Positions 1 to 10,037 of a DNA stretch of 64,000 nt are shown piece after piece. The stretch is from positions 2,098,245 through 2,162,244 of the forward strand of contig NZ_CM001974.1 of assembly GCF_000406105.1 (NCBI RefSeq), given 5' to 3'. The notes beneath the pieces are model-generated. The model worked only from the letters and a program-made list of their open reading frames with translations. It was not told where the DNA came from and ran no database searches. Every line of letters begins with the position of its first letter. Within the stretch, counting starts at the first letter, position 1. A program made the position numbers and the translations under genes. Source of the stretch: Dickeya chrysanthemi NCPPB 402. GTDB lineage: Bacteria; Pseudomonadota; Gammaproteobacteria; Enterobacterales; Enterobacteriaceae.

Positions 1-238
1 CTAGGGAAAATCCGCCGCAGCGTCAACACACTTCTTTCATAAAAACGTGCGTTTAGCCAAACTTAGCGCAATCTGTTGCTTTACTCGCCAGTCCGTCTTG
101 TCGGCTCGTAGTCCGGGTGTGCAACAAGACGGCGTATGTTTCACTTCTGTTAATTTGCGGTTGTGGTGCCGACTCCTCGGCTGTGCCGGTGCAGGATAAA
201 TGCTATGCTGGCTTATCAATGCCGAGTCAGGAGAAACC

Positions 239-976
239 ATGTATCCCGTCGATTTACACATGCACACCGTCGCCAGCACCCACGCCTACAGCACCTTACA
301 TGACTATGTGGCCGAAGCTAAAACTAAGCAGATCCGCCTGTTCGCCATTACCGATCATGGCCCGGATATGGCGGATGCGCCGCATCACTGGCATTTCATT
401 AATATGCGTGTCTGGCCGCGGGTAGTGGACGGTATCGGTATTCTGCGAGGTATTGAGGCTAACATTAAGAATCTGGCGGGCGATATCGACTGCACCGGGC
501 CGATGCTGGAAAGCATGGATCTGATTATCGCCGGTTTTCATGAGCCGGTGTTTCCCCCTTCAAATCGTGAAGCCCATACCGAAGCGATGATTGCCGCTAT
601 GGCACAAGGGGTGGTACATATCATCAGCCACCCCGGTAACCCGAAATTCCCTGTTGATATCCGTGCGGTGGCGCAAGCGGCGGCCAAATATAACGTGGCG
701 CTGGAATTGAATAACTCCTCTTTCACCCATTCCCGCAAAGGCAGCGAGGTGAATTGCCGGGCGATAGCCGAAGCGGTGCGTGACGCCGGCGGTTATCTGG
801 CTCTGGGGTCGGATTCGCATATCGCCTGGTCGTTGGGGGAATTTCCACATTGTGAGCGTATTATGCGGGACGTTGATTTTCCGCAGGATCGCGTGTTGAA
901 TGTCAGCCCGCGCCGGGTGCTGGATTTTCTGGAGCAGCGCGGTAAGCCGGTGATCCCGGAGTTTGCCGATCTGTGA
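239..976 (+). CDS. ycdX: PHP-domain phosphatase YcdX
   Basis: A 245-residue metal-dependent phosphatase of the PHP family. The metal-binding motifs are visible in order: DLHMHT at residues 4-9, ITDHGP near 38, HIISHPGNP near 133 and GSDSHIAWS near 198. PHP enzymes use a trinuclear metal site to hydrolyse phosphate esters; E. coli YcdX is the close relative and has been linked to swarming. I start at the ATG at 239, preceded by CAGGAG, rather than an in-frame ATG at 200, because homologues begin [10 protein letters not shown]. The TorD-like gene follows 46 bp downstream on the same strand, so the two are probably one operon. The physiological substrate is not known to me. Confidence 0.93.
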   Translation: MYPVDLHMHTVASTHAYSTLHDYVAEAKTKQIRLFAITDHGPDMADAPHHWHFINMRVWPRVVDGIGILRGIEANIKNLAGDIDCTGPMLESMDLIIAGFHEPVFPPSNREAHTEAMIAAMAQGVVHIISHPGNPKFPVDIRAVAQAAAKYNVALELNNSSFTHSRKGSEVNCRAIAEAVRDAGGYLALGSDSHIAWSLGEFPHCERIMRDVDFPQDRVLNVSPRRVLDFLEQRGKPVIPEFADL

Positions 977-1022
977 CGTTGTCACTTAATCGCGCCGTCA
1001 TGTCTTTTTACAGGTTGATGAG

Positions 1023-1601
1023 ATGAATGAATTTTCCGTGGTGTGCCGCATTCTCGGCACGCTGTTTAACCGCTCGCCGCAGGATCCGCTGTTGGCGCCG
1101 TTGTTTACCCTGATTGAGCAAGGCAAGCTGGCGCAGCAATGGCCGCTGGCGCAAGACGAGCTGATGGCGCGCTGGCAGCGCAACGTCGATTTACCGGCGA
1201 TGAGTGCTGATTATGAGGCATTGTTCGGCGCAGAACCCTCGGTAGCGCCGTGGCGCTCCAGTTGGGAGCCGGACGCGCCGGAAGCTGAAATCCGCTCGTT
1301 TTTACAACAACGTGGTATGCCGTTGGGCGACGGGCCGGTGGATCACTTTGGTGCTTTGCTGCTGGCGGCGTCCTGGCTGGAAGATCAGGCACAGGAAGAT
1401 GAAACGGCGGCGCAGTCGGCGTTTTTCGATAACTATTTATTGCCGTGGAGTGATCGTTTTCTGGGCAAGGTGGAAAGCCATGCTACCAGTGCATTTTATC
1501 GCACTCTGGCGATCATTTGCCGTGAAGCACTGGACGCGATGCGTGACGAACTGGCGGAAGCGGAAAACGGCGAGATGGATGATGAGACGCCTGAAGAGTG
1601 A
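1023..1601 (+). CDS. ycdY: TorD-family chaperone YcdY
   Basis: A 192-residue protein of the TorD/DmsD redox-enzyme maturation family, which normally fold and insert cofactors into molybdoenzymes. In E. coli the YcdY member instead activates the neighbouring phosphatase YcdX, and the adjacency here (46 bp after ycdX) fits that role. Visible traits are the helical leucine-rich body, the conserved PVDHFG segment near residue 105 and an acidic C-terminus. No molybdoenzyme gene is nearby, which favours the YcdX-partner function. The gene ends in a strong bidirectional terminator. Confidence 0.9.
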   Translation: MNEFSVVCRILGTLFNRSPQDPLLAPLFTLIEQGKLAQQWPLAQDELMARWQRNVDLPAMSADYEALFGAEPSVAPWRSSWEPDAPEAEIRSFLQQRGMPLGDGPVDHFGALLLAASWLEDQAQEDETAAQSAFFDNYLLPWSDRFLGKVESHATSAFYRTLAIICREALDAMRDELAEAENGEMDDETPEE

Positions 1602-1630
1602 AAAAGGGGTGGCGGATGCCACCCCTTTTT
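1601..1630. terminator. Bidirectional terminator ycdY/yceB
   Basis: A perfect hairpin with 13-bp arms (AAAAAGGGGTGGC / GCCACCCCTTTTT) around a GGAT loop. It has T-runs on both strands and serves the convergent genes ycdY and yceB. Confidence 0.9.
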
Positions 1631-1648
1631 GTCTTAATCGATCAAGTC

Positions 1649-2212
1649 TTAATCGGTCAACATGATAACCAGTTGACCGGGTTTCACCTCGATGCCTTTG
1701 GCCAGTTTCTTCGCCAGCGCCTCTTTGTTGCTGTGCTCCGGGTTCAGCACATAAGCGGGCTTCTGGTCAAAATAGCTTTTCAACGACTGATTCAGGTAGG
1801 GCGTCAGCGTTTGCATCACTGTTTGTAATTTCTCCGGCTGAACGCTGTAATCCACCAACTCCATCTCTTTCAGGTAGATGGCGCCTTCATCCTTGTTGAA
1901 CACCGGCTGGGCTTTAAGCGTTAGTTTCATGTCTGCCTGCTGTTTACCCAGCAGCGAGCTGATATCGACCTTGGCGGTACCGCTCAGCGTCACTTTGCCG
2001 GGTTCTGTGCGACCAATCTGGCTGGTCAGCTCGGTCAGCGTAATATGTGCATCCACCACGCCGGGAACGCCCAATTGCTTCTGGTAGTCATTATGTTGCT
2101 GCAAATACTGATTAATTTCTTGCTCGCTCAGGCTGTATTGCGCCAGTTGGTTACAACCGCTTATCAGCAATGTACCCAGCAGCGCCAGAGCGGCCAGTCC
2201 CGATTTTTTCAT
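1649..2212 (-). CDS. yceB: Lipoprotein YceB (DUF1439)
   Basis: A 187-residue predicted lipoprotein. The signal peptide MKKSGLAALALLGTLLISG ends at a lipobox with the acylated cysteine at residue 20, so the mature protein should be anchored in the envelope. The rest matches the DUF1439/YceB family, which has a SMP-like lipid-binding fold. The molecular role is not established. It sits beside grxB as in E. coli and converges on ycdY. The asparagine after the cysteine does not signal inner-membrane retention, so outer-membrane sorting is likely. Confidence 0.88.
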   Translation of the reverse strand: MKKSGLAALALLGTLLISGCNQLAQYSLSEQEINQYLQQHNDYQKQLGVPGVVDAHITLTELTSQIGRTEPGKVTLSGTAKVDISSLLGKQQADMKLTLKAQPVFNKDEGAIYLKEMELVDYSVQPEKLQTVMQTLTPYLNQSLKSYFDQKPAYVLNPEHSNKEALAKKLAKGIEVKPGQLVIMLTD

Positions 2213-2310
2213 TGTTATAACCTCTTGTTTTCCGTAATAGACCTCGCTAGGCGAGGAATGCCGGCAGGGTGCGTTATTCCGCTCACATCGCCAATCGGAA
2301 TACGCCTAAA

Positions 2311-2328
2311 CGCCGCCGTCGGGCGGCG
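2311..2328 (-). terminator. Possible terminator after grxB
   Basis: A GC-rich hairpin (CGCCGCC, loop GTCG, GGCGGCG) sits 13 bp beyond the grxB stop. The following T-run on the minus strand is short (GTTTAGG), so this is a weak call. Confidence 0.4.
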
Positions 2329-2340
2329 GCGACAAGGGGA

Positions 2341-2988
2341 TTATTGTGCCTGTTCAAGCAGCAGGTCGACGTTGGCGTTTTGAGACAAGGTGTCGCAGTA
2401 AGCGGCGACACTCGCCGGGACATTGACGTCGGCAACGATGGTCAGCGAGCGCAGCAGGGCAAACAGGTTGATGTCATCCAGCGACAACGTACCGTTGCAC
2501 GCCTGTGGCGGTACTATCAGCGGCGCCAGCGCTTGCAGGTCGCTTTCCAACTGGCTGATCAGCTCAGCGCTCTGGCTGAAATGAGTATCGAAGCTGCCGA
2601 TTTGCCCCTCTTTCTTGTGAATGAAGTAGTTGCGGCCGGCGTCAGTGGTGAACTCGTCGAAATCCGCGCGGGAAAAACGGGGAATCAGCAGGCGCGGCGC
2701 GTATTCATACACGCCGCGAATCCAGGTGTCGATAGCCGGGTTGGTCGGGCCGGTCAGCACCGGTTTGCCGTCCAGCTCGTCAACGTATTTCACGATGTCC
2801 AGACTTTCCGGCATGTAGCTGCCGTCGTCTTTTTGCAGGATCGGTACCACTTTCTGGCCGACCATTGAAATCGGCGTGGTTTCATCATCGTTAGACAACA
2901 CATGCAGTTCCACCGGCAACCGTTTAAGGCCGAAAATCATGCGTGCTTTCACGCAGAAAGGACAATGTTCATAGACAAACAATTTCAT
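2341..2988 (-). CDS. grxB: Glutaredoxin 2
   Basis: A 215-residue glutaredoxin with a GST-like fold, the usual length for GrxB. The redox-active CPFC motif is at residues 9-12, followed by the cis-proline segment QKVVPILQ near 47 and an all-helical C-terminal domain. It uses glutathione to reduce protein disulfides and mixed disulfides in the cytoplasm. A longer in-frame ORF extends to 3231, but homologues begin MKLFVYEHCPFC, which fixes the start at 2988. The long upstream leader contains a threefold 16-bp repeat. It lies between yceB and mdtH as in E. coli. Confidence 0.95.
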   Translation of the reverse strand: MKLFVYEHCPFCVKARMIFGLKRLPVELHVLSNDDETTPISMVGQKVVPILQKDDGSYMPESLDIVKYVDELDGKPVLTGPTNPAIDTWIRGVYEYAPRLLIPRFSRADFDEFTTDAGRNYFIHKKEGQIGSFDTHFSQSAELISQLESDLQALAPLIVPPQACNGTLSLDDINLFALLRSLTIVADVNVPASVAAYCDTLSQNANVDLLLEQAQ

Positions 2989-3088
2989 ATGGGCACTCCC
3001 TGGTTGAGCGACGCCGGGATCAGACGCAGCCGTAATCATGATGTCGGGGAAATTATCCATTGTCAGCCGCTGTGCGTCCATGTGCAAT

Positions 3089-3136
3089 GTACGTCGAAAC
3101 AAATGTACGTCGAAACAAATGTACGTCGAAACAAAT
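3089..3136. repeat. Threefold 16-bp tandem repeat
   Basis: Three exact, contiguous copies of GTACGTCGAAACAAAT at 3089-3104, 3105-3120 and 3121-3136. They lie in the mdtH-grxB intergenic space, upstream of grxB. Confidence 0.97.
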
Positions 3137-3227
3137 GTGCGCAGCAACGGTTGGAAATAGCAGGTAAAAATGGGGCGATGACGGCGCCCCGCAGATGATG
3201 TGGACTGAGTGTGATTGATAGCCTTGA

Positions 3228-4433
3228 TCAATGCTCGTTCAGCATTGCCGGTTCGATCCGTTTCAGATGGAATTGCCAGTACAGGGCGGCCAGGGTCAGC
3301 ATGCCGATAATGCCTAACATACCCCAGGGCAAGGCCGGTTGGCCGAGCGCCTTTCCGGTATCAAACAGCCAGCCGCCACCGCTGTAACCGAGCGCGCCGC
3401 CCAGTGCCAGCCCCATGCGGCTAAATCCCATATAGCTGCCGCGGGCACGGGCATCGGCCAGCGATGCGCCCAGCGTTTCCCGCGCCGGTTCGGCGATGAT
3501 GGAACCAATGTAAAACAGCCCGATCAGACCCAACAACCATTGCAGGCTGGTGATCATGCCCATCGGGATCAGGCTCAGGGTCATGATGAACAGCCCGAAC
3601 ATCAGCCGCTGTTCCAGGCGGAAACGTTTTTCGCTCCAGCGTGCTATCGGGTAAAGCAGCGTCAGCGACAGCGCAGCTTCAATGGCGTACATCCATTTCA
3701 CTGCAGACGGCGTGCCGGCCAGTTCATTCACCATGATAGGCATCATCAACAACACCTGAACGCCCAGCATGAAATAGCCGGTCAGCGTCAGCACATAAAC
3801 GACGAAGCGATGGTCGCGCATCACCCGCATCATCCCTTCGCGGATGGGGGTGCGAATGGTGGAAATGCGATAGGCGGGCAGCAGCAGGGCGTTCAGCGCG
3901 GCCGCCAGCACGAATACCGCCGCGCCGGCCCAGCACACCACCGAAAAGTTATATTGCATCAACCAGCTACCGATCAGCGCGCCGATCACTGCGCCGGCGT
4001 TGTCCTGCATCATTAACAGCGAGAAGAAACGGCTGCGTTCGTGCGGCCGGGTCAGCTTGATAACCATCGCGTTACGCGGTGGTTCGAATAAGGTGCCGCC
4101 CAGTGCCGACAGTACGCAGGAGAGCATCAGCATCAGCGGTGTCGTAGCCAGCGCCATGAACACAAATCCAGACGCGCGCAGCAACATGCCAGTGACGATC
4201 ATCGGTTTGGCGCCGAAACGGTCGGCGATGGCGCCGCCGAAAATGCCGAGCCCTTGTTGGGTGAATTGACGCAGGCCGAGTGCAATCCCGACGGTGAGCG
4301 CCGCCCAGCCCATCTGATCGACAAAGCGAATGGAGATCAACGGGAACACGACGAAGAAACCCAATACCACCAGCATGTTATCCAGCAGCAGAAAATATTT
4401 ACCCAGACTGCGGGCCTGTGTCATTAATGACAT
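3228..4433 (-). CDS. mdtH: MFS efflux transporter MdtH
   Basis: A 401-residue inner-membrane drug/proton antiporter of the major facilitator superfamily, with about 12 hydrophobic segments. The MFS loop 2-3 signature appears as [13 protein letters not shown] near residue 67, and the C-terminal half carries [23 protein letters not shown] in pieces typical of MdtH. E. coli MdtH raises quinolone tolerance when overexpressed. It is transcribed away from rimJ and toward grxB, as in E. coli. Length and sequence are normal and nothing is missing. Confidence 0.93.
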   Translation of the reverse strand: MSLMTQARSLGKYFLLLDNMLVVLGFFVVFPLISIRFVDQMGWAALTVGIALGLRQFTQQGLGIFGGAIADRFGAKPMIVTGMLLRASGFVFMALATTPLMLMLSCVLSALGGTLFEPPRNAMVIKLTRPHERSRFFSLLMMQDNAGAVIGALIGSWLMQYNFSVVCWAGAAVFVLAAALNALLLPAYRISTIRTPIREGMMRVMRDHRFVVYVLTLTGYFMLGVQVLLMMPIMVNELAGTPSAVKWMYAIEAALSLTLLYPIARWSEKRFRLEQRLMFGLFIMTLSLIPMGMITSLQWLLGLIGLFYIGSIIAEPARETLGASLADARARGSYMGFSRMGLALGGALGYSGGGWLFDTGKALGQPALPWGMLGIIGMLTLAALYWQFHLKRIEPAMLNEH

Positions 4434-4743
4434 GTTTCACCACGAGGAAAAAAGAAAGGAATGCAGCTTGTCTATTCTCTCGCCGATTGCGTCATCGTGA
4501 TAGGGGATCCTGCTAATAAATTTTTTTATCGTTCAACTGTTATCTGTCGAACAGTTTAAGAAAAAAAGTCAGTGCGGCGTATCGATTGTTCAATAACTCG
4601 GCGGTCATGATTTTACGCTATGGAATTTATGTGGTTATAGTAAGCGCTATTGGCTTGTTATCCGGTTATGGCGTCCGCCGTATCGGCGTTGATCGCATTA
4701 ATAAAATTTATTTATCGATAATTCGTCACCTGAGGGGGAAGGC
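4434..4743. other. mdtH-rimJ divergent intergenic region
   Basis: About 310 bp between two divergent genes. It contains an inverted repeat AACTGTT-N8-AACAGTT at 4535-4556 and AT-rich runs consistent with divergent promoters. No RNA gene was recognised. Confidence 0.5.
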
Positions 4744-5328
4744 ATGTTTGGCTATCGCTCAACGACACCCAGAGTCCGTCTGATTACGGATCGGCTGGTG
4801 GTCCGTCTGGCGCACGAACGCGATGCCTGGCGTCTGGCTGAGTATTACGCGGAGAACCGTGATTTTTTAAAACCCTGGGAGCCGGTGCGCGATGCCAGCC
4901 ACTGTTATCCTTCCGGTTGGCAGGCGCGGCTGAGCGTGATCTGCGATATGCACAAACAGGGGAGCGCGTACTATTTTTTGCTGCTGGACCCGGATGAAAA
5001 CGAAGTGCGCGGCGTGGCTAACTTCAGTAATGTGCTGCGCGGTTCTTTTCATGCCTGTTATCTGGGGTATTCGCTGGGTGAAAAATGGCAGAGGCAGGGG
5101 ATCATGTACGAAGCATTGCAGTCGGCATTGCGTTACATGCAGTGCCAGCAGCATATGCATCGCATTATGGCCAACTATATGCCGCATAATCATCGTAGCG
5201 GCAACCTGCTGGCCCGGCTGGGGTTTGAGAAAGAAGGTTACGCCAAAAATTATTTATTGATTGACGGCAAGTGGCAGGATCATGTGCTGACCGCTCTGAC
5301 GAACAATGAATGGACGCCGATGCGCTGA
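4744..5328 (+). CDS. rimJ: Ribosomal protein S5 alanine N-acetyltransferase RimJ
   Basis: A 194-residue GNAT acetyltransferase, the standard RimJ length. RimJ transfers acetyl from acetyl-CoA to the N-terminal alanine of ribosomal protein S5 and assists 30S assembly. The acetyl-CoA pocket motif is recognisable as [16 protein letters not shown] near residues 105-120, with [17 protein letters not shown] downstream. The start follows AGGGGGAAGGC. The yceH gene follows 25 bp after the stop, so the pair probably forms an operon, as in E. coli. Confidence 0.95.
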   Translation: MFGYRSTTPRVRLITDRLVVRLAHERDAWRLAEYYAENRDFLKPWEPVRDASHCYPSGWQARLSVICDMHKQGSAYYFLLLDPDENEVRGVANFSNVLRGSFHACYLGYSLGEKWQRQGIMYEALQSALRYMQCQQHMHRIMANYMPHNHRSGNLLARLGFEKEGYAKNYLLIDGKWQDHVLTALTNNEWTPMR

Positions 5329-5353
5329 ATGCACGGATAAATCAGGAGAAGCC

Positions 5354-5998
5354 ATGAAATACTCATTGACGCCCCAGGAAGCGCGGGTAATCGGATGCCT
5401 GCTGGAAAAGCAGGTCACGACCCCGGAGCAGTATCCGATGTCCCTGAATGGCCTGACCGCCGCCTGTAATCAGAAGACCAACCGCGAGCCGGTGATGGAT
5501 CTGACCGAAAACGAGGTGCAACAAACGCTGGACTTGCTGGTGAAACGACATTTTCTGCGTACCGTCAGCGGTTTTGGCAATCGGGTAATGAAATATGAAC
5601 ACCGGTTTTGCAACTCTGAATTCGGCGACCTGAAATTCTCCACGGCCGAAGTGGCGCTGGTGACGACCTTGTTGCTGCGCGGTGCTCAGACGCCGGGCGA
5701 GTTGCGCACCCGTGCCGCTCGTCTGCACGAATTTGCCGATATGGAAGAGGTGGAGAACGTGTTGCAGCACCTGCAACAGCGTGAGGACGGGCCGTTTGTG
5801 GTGCGGCTGGCGCGCGAGCCGGGTAAACGCGAAAGCCGTTTTATGCATCTGTTTAGCGGCGAAGTGGCCGAGGCGGCGCCTTCTGTGTCGGGTGATGCGC
5901 CGCCGGATGACGGCCTGGCTGCCCGGGTGTCGGTACTGGAAAATGATGTTGCTGAATTACGGGCGCAACTGGCGGCGTTGCAGGCGCGTCTTGCCTGA
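5354..5998 (+). CDS. yceH: YceH family protein (DUF480)
   Basis: A 214-residue member of the DUF480/YceH family, with tandem winged-helix-like domains and a short C-terminal coiled coil ([19 protein letters not shown]). The function is unknown; conservation next to rimJ and murJ is the main clue. Homologues begin [19 protein letters not shown], so the ATG at 5354 is used, with AGGAG upstream, rather than an earlier in-frame ATG at 5306. Its stop overlaps the start of a decayed mviM fragment. Confidence 0.92.
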   Translation: MKYSLTPQEARVIGCLLEKQVTTPEQYPMSLNGLTAACNQKTNREPVMDLTENEVQQTLDLLVKRHFLRTVSGFGNRVMKYEHRFCNSEFGDLKFSTAEVALVTTLLLRGAQTPGELRTRAARLHEFADMEEVENVLQHLQQREDGPFVVRLAREPGKRESRFMHLFSGEVAEAAPSVSGDAPPDDGLAARVSVLENDVAELRAQLAALQARLA

Positions 5999-6222
5999 TG
6001 TGGTTCCGATATTTGTCCACAGTAGTACCGCCAGCCATTATGAGATGGTTAATACGCTGTTATTGGCGGGCAAACACGTTTATGTGGATAAACCGCTGGC
6101 GCAGGCAGAAGCGTTGGTGGTGCAGGTGATCGGCGATGGTTTCACATACGCCGCCGTTAAGCTCAGGTGATCAGGCGTTGTATGCGCAACGGGTGATCGA
6201 GATGCTATTGAGAGAATGCTGA
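5994..6222 (+). pseudogene. mviM: Remnant of mviM (Gfo/Idh/MocA oxidoreductase)
   Basis: In E. coli the gene between yceH and murJ is mviM, a roughly 307-residue NAD-dependent oxidoreductase of the Gfo/Idh/MocA family. Here only scraps remain. Frame 3 from 5997 reads [18 protein letters not shown], then LLLAGKHVYVDKPLAQ, which match the conserved block DAVFVHSSTASHF...AGVHVCVDKPLAE around residues 65-100 of MviM. After a stop at 6168, another frame reads SGDQALYAQRVIEMLLREC to a stop at 6220, matching the family C-terminus. The N-terminal Rossmann region and about 180 central residues are gone, and a frame change joins the two ends. No functional product is expected. Confidence 0.85.
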
Positions 6223-6428
6223 AAAAAACAGCGGCCATCGGTTGCTCATGTGGCTATTGGCGGGGCAATCGACTAGGCTGTGTGCCGCGATAACCCGCGC
6301 AGTGAGCGATCGGCAGTGAGTGCCGCCGCTATGGCGTGAGGCGTTGCGGGCGGTGTGACCGTCCTGGGCATGGCGGTCGAACGGCTTTTCCCCGCCATCC
6401 ATTTCTTTCCCATAGTCAGAACAACTGA

Positions 6429-7964
6429 ATGAATCTACTGAAATCACTGGCAGCGGTCAGTTCCATGACCATGCTTTCTCGTGTGTTGGGATTTATGCGC
6501 GATGCGATCGTCGCTCGCGTGTTTGGCGCCGGTATGGCAACCGACGCTTTTTTTGTGGCGTTCAAGCTACCTAATTTGTTGCGGCGTACTTTTGCCGAAG
6601 GCGCGTTTTCTCAGGCGTTCGTTCCGATCCTGGCTGAGTACAAGAGTCAGCAAGGCGAGGCGGCGGCGCGCACTTTTATGGCCTATGTCGCCGGCATGTT
6701 GACGCTGATTCTGGCGCTGGTGACGGTAGCCGGGATGATTGCCGCCCCCTGGGTCATCATGGTGACCGCGCCGGGCTTTGCCTCGACGCCGGAGCGTTTT
6801 GAATTGACCTCTGCGCTGCTGCGGGTGACTTTTCCTTATATCCTGCTGATTTCGCTGACATCAATGGTTGGGTCGGTGCTCAATACCTGGAACCGATTTT
6901 CGGTTCCGGCGTTTGCGCCAACCTTATTAAACATCAGTATGATCGGTTTTGCGTTGCTGGGTGCCCGCTGGTTTGACCCGCCGGTGATGGCGCTAGGTTG
7001 GGCGGTGATAGTCGGCGGGGTGCTGCAACTGGGTTATCAACTGCCGTATTTGAAAAAAATCGGCATGTTGGTGTTGCCGCGCATCAAGTTTCGCGATCCC
7101 AGCGTCAGCCGGGTGATGAAGCTGATGGTGCCGGCGATTATTGGCGTATCGGTCAGCCAGATCTCTCTGATCATCAACACCATTTTTGCTTCGTTCCTCA
7201 GCCAGGGCGCTGTCTCGTGGATGTACTATGCCGATCGATTGATGGAGTTTCCCTCCGGCGTGCTGGGTGTGGCATTAGGGACGATTCTGCTGCCGTCGTT
7301 GTCGAAAAGCGTCGCCAGCGGCAACCACCAGGAGTATTCCCGGTTATTGGACTGGGGGTTGCGGCTATGCTTCGTGCTGGCATTGCCTGCGACGGTGGCG
7401 TTGGGACTGCTGGCGAAACCGCTGACGGTGGCGCTGTTCCAGTACGGTAAATTCAGCGCGTTTGACGCCATGATGACGCAGCGTGCGCTGGTCGCTTACT
7501 CCATCGGTTTGATGGGGTTAATCCTGGTGAAAGTATTGGTGCCGGGATTTTATGCACGGCAGGATATTAAAACGCCGGTAAAAATCGCCATGGCGACACT
7601 GGTGATGACCCAGTTGATGAACCTGATATTTATCGGTCCGTTGCAACATGCCGGGCTGTCGCTGTCGATTGGTCTGGCATCTTGCTTCAACGCCGGGTTG
7701 TTATTCTGGCAGTTGCGTCGCCAGCGTATCTTTGCCCCTCAACCGGGCTGGACGGTATTTTTGGTGAAACTGGTGACGGCCGTCGTGGTGATGTCTGCCG
7801 TGCTGATCACGCTGAATCTGTGGATGCCCCCCTGGGAGCAAGGCAATATGACGGAGCGGCTGTTGCGTTTGCTGATGGTAGTGGCGGCAGGTGTCGTCAG
7901 CTATTTTGCCTCGCTGGTCACACTGGGATTCCGTCCGGGAGATTTTTCCCGCCGTAGCGTCTGA
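6429..7964 (+). CDS. murJ: Lipid II flippase MurJ
   Basis: A 511-residue polytopic membrane protein of the MVF/MOP family (also called MviN), with about 14 hydrophobic helices. MurJ moves undecaprenyl-PP-MurNAc(pentapeptide)-GlcNAc across the inner membrane for peptidoglycan synthesis and is essential. The diagnostic start [20 protein letters not shown] and the central [19 protein letters not shown] are intact. Upstream, the usual mviM has decayed, so murJ now follows about 200 bp of apparently non-coding sequence. In E. coli a flg operon follows; here a chemoreceptor gene does. Confidence 0.96.
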   Translation: MNLLKSLAAVSSMTMLSRVLGFMRDAIVARVFGAGMATDAFFVAFKLPNLLRRTFAEGAFSQAFVPILAEYKSQQGEAAARTFMAYVAGMLTLILALVTVAGMIAAPWVIMVTAPGFASTPERFELTSALLRVTFPYILLISLTSMVGSVLNTWNRFSVPAFAPTLLNISMIGFALLGARWFDPPVMALGWAVIVGGVLQLGYQLPYLKKIGMLVLPRIKFRDPSVSRVMKLMVPAIIGVSVSQISLIINTIFASFLSQGAVSWMYYADRLMEFPSGVLGVALGTILLPSLSKSVASGNHQEYSRLLDWGLRLCFVLALPATVALGLLAKPLTVALFQYGKFSAFDAMMTQRALVAYSIGLMGLILVKVLVPGFYARQDIKTPVKIAMATLVMTQLMNLIFIGPLQHAGLSLSIGLASCFNAGLLFWQLRRQRIFAPQPGWTVFLVKLVTAVVVMSAVLITLNLWMPPWEQGNMTERLLRLLMVVAAGVVSYFASLVTLGFRPGDFSRRSV

Positions 7965-8349
7965 TTTTTTCCTGATTCCTCATTGGTTGATTTTTCTTTC
8001 ATGGTTCGCGGTCGGCTTGCTTGGTAGGCCGCCTGCGGGCCTGCTTATTGAGACATCTTTAGTATCCCCCCTTTATTTCGTCGTTTCTTAAAAAAATAGC
8101 ATATTGCTTGAATTTTACCATTTTGTTCAGTGTTTCTGATTGGTTACACACCGAATGATGGAAGTCAATCGCACAATATGGACCTGGATTTACGTGTTTT
8201 CCGGCCAATTGATGTTATTTATGTTGCTGTTTTATATGTTAATTTTATTAATGTGTTTGCGTATATTGCCGATAATAAATTATCGGTAAATACATTACTG
8301 ATGCTTCAAATAAAAACACAATAACCTTTAGTAAACAAAGGAAAAAAAG
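7965..8349 (+). other. murJ-chemoreceptor intergenic region
   Basis: About 385 bp without a supported gene. It becomes AT-rich after 8090, holds the sigma-28 promoter of the chemoreceptor, and has a perfect hairpin CCGATAA-TAAA-TTATCGG at 8269-8286. Confidence 0.6.
8249..8275 (+). promoter_or_regulatory. Sigma-28 (FliA) promoter
   Basis: TAATGTGT (8249-8256), an 11-bp spacer, then GCCGATAA (8268-8275). The enterobacterial FliA consensus is TAAAGTTT-N11-GCCGATAA; the -10 element and spacing are exact. It drives the chemoreceptor gene 75 bp downstream. Confidence 0.85.
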
Positions 8350-9942
8350 ATGACGATTTTCCAGAAGTTAGCCATAGCTATCGCGATTTTTGTACTGGCG
8401 CTCGGTGGGGTGGGCGGGTACGGCATCAAAGCACTGGGGGATTCGAAAGACAGGGTTGAATACGTTACCGGCAATACCTTACCCAGCCTGACGTTATTAT
8501 CTAACTCGAATATCAATATGCGTGAAGTACGGGCATCGCTCTCGATGCTGTCGGAGATTGAGGATCAAGCGCAGCGCGTGAGTCAGTTAAAAACCATTCT
8601 GGGACAACTGGCGAACGTAGATAAATTCATGGCGGATTATAAGCAAAATTATATTTCCGACGATCGTGACGCACAGATGACCGATAACACCATTCAATTG
8701 TTGGCGTCTTACCGTCAGTCTATCGATAGCCTTTATCAAGGCGGCACTATTCAGAAAAGTACCGATGCAGCAGCAGAAAATACTAAAAAACAAACCGAGC
8801 AGGCATTGATAAAATTGTTGCAGGATCAGCGAGAATACAATTTGACGCTGGCCAGTAATCAGGAAAAGGCGAATAAAGAAAGCTACAACATCGCACTCTA
8901 TACGCTGGTCAGCCTGATCGTTGTTTCCGTTGGGGTAGCTGGTACGCTGGCGTGGGTGATTCTGCTCTACGTTCGCCGTAGCCTGAATCACTTGCAACAC
9001 ACGTTGTTGACGATCAGCGACAATCTGGATCTGACGTTGCGGGCCGATGATAGCCATCATGATGAAATCGGTAAGACGGCGCAGGCGCTCAATAACCTGA
9101 CCGAGCGTTTCGCCACGGTGCTGGCGGATGTGCGTATGGCCAGCGAAAGCGTGGCGACGGCGTCTAACGAGATTGCCGCGGCAAATATCGATCTGTCCGC
9201 GCGGACTGAAGAACAGGCCTCATCCCTGGCGCAAACCGCCGCCAGCATGCATGAGATTTCCTCCACGGTAGAAAGCAATGTCGATAACGCCCGGCAGGCC
9301 AATAGCCTTGGTCAGCAGGCGGCGGACGCCGTGACCCATGGTGATGATTCCGTCGAACGCATGATGCAGGCGATGAAAGCGATTGCTTCCGGTTCGGAGA
9401 AAGTGGCGGAGATTACTAATCTGATTGAAGGGATCGCTTTCCAGACTAATATTCTGGCGCTTAACGCAGCAGTGGAAGCCGCGCGTGCCGGTGAACATGG
9501 CCGTGGCTTTGCTGTGGTGGCGGGTGAGGTGCGTACGTTGTCGCAGCGCTCCTCTTCGGCCGCCAGAGAAATCAAAACGCTGATCGATAATGCCATAACC
9601 GCCGTAAGAAACGGCTCGCAACAAGCCGATGATGTACGCAATGCGATCAGCAACGTTAAAGCGCTGATCACCAATGCGTCGTCGCTGGTAGGCGAAATGT
9701 CGATGGCATCGGAGGAACAGAGCCGGGGTATCAGCCAGATCAACGTGGCGATCAACCAAATGGAAGCCGTCACGCAACAAAACGCGGCTATGGTGGAACA
9801 GGCATCGTCGGCGGCGGAGTCGCTCAATGATCAGGCGGCGAGGTTGCGCCAACTGGTAGAGATTTTCCGGTTGAAGGCTGGAGCAGGTCATCAACGACTG
9901 GATAATGCATCGACCAATACGCTGTCTTTGGGGATGAAATAA
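8350..9942 (+). CDS. Methyl-accepting chemotaxis protein
   Basis: A 530-residue transmembrane chemoreceptor. TM1 spans about residues 7-27, a four-helix-type periplasmic sensor domain about 30-178 and TM2 about 181-207. A HAMP domain (about 209-261) and a cytoplasmic signalling hairpin follow. The hairpin tip that binds CheA/CheW is recognisable by [20 protein letters not shown] in the 360s. The C-terminus ends LSLGMK and lacks the NWETF-type pentapeptide that tethers CheR/CheB in major receptors, so adaptation would depend on other receptors in the array. The ligand cannot be inferred. Transcription from a sigma-28 promoter places it in the late flagellar regulon. Confidence 0.95.
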   Translation: MTIFQKLAIAIAIFVLALGGVGGYGIKALGDSKDRVEYVTGNTLPSLTLLSNSNINMREVRASLSMLSEIEDQAQRVSQLKTILGQLANVDKFMADYKQNYISDDRDAQMTDNTIQLLASYRQSIDSLYQGGTIQKSTDAAAENTKKQTEQALIKLLQDQREYNLTLASNQEKANKESYNIALYTLVSLIVVSVGVAGTLAWVILLYVRRSLNHLQHTLLTISDNLDLTLRADDSHHDEIGKTAQALNNLTERFATVLADVRMASESVATASNEIAAANIDLSARTEEQASSLAQTAASMHEISSTVESNVDNARQANSLGQQAADAVTHGDDSVERMMQAMKAIASGSEKVAEITNLIEGIAFQTNILALNAAVEAARAGEHGRGFAVVAGEVRTLSQRSSSAAREIKTLIDNAITAVRNGSQQADDVRNAISNVKALITNASSLVGEMSMASEEQSRGISQINVAINQMEAVTQQNAAMVEQASSAAESLNDQAARLRQLVEIFRLKAGAGHQRLDNASTNTLSLGMK

Positions 9943-10037
9943 CCGAGCGACAGAGAAGCCGACGCTGGTGAGGTGTGTTTTGGCGCAGGAGGCGAGCGGG
10001 CCGACAGTCTGAAACCTGACGTCGGCCCAGATAAGGC

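Noticed and set aside
1..238. Possible gene or RNA at the left edge
   Set aside because: The short ORFs there have no ribosome-binding site or recognisable sequence; I see nothing firm before ycdX.
3339..4016. 225-residue open frame antisense to mdtH
   Set aside because: Low-complexity His/Gln/Arg-rich shadow of membrane-protein codons.
4586..4783. 65-residue ORF with a hydrophobic stretch
   Set aside because: It overlaps the rimJ start, lacks a convincing ribosome-binding site and resembles no family; it probably reflects AT-rich promoter DNA.
9994..10024. GGGCCGAC/GTCGGCCC hairpin after argS as a terminator
   Set aside because: The loop is long and there is no T-run on either strand.
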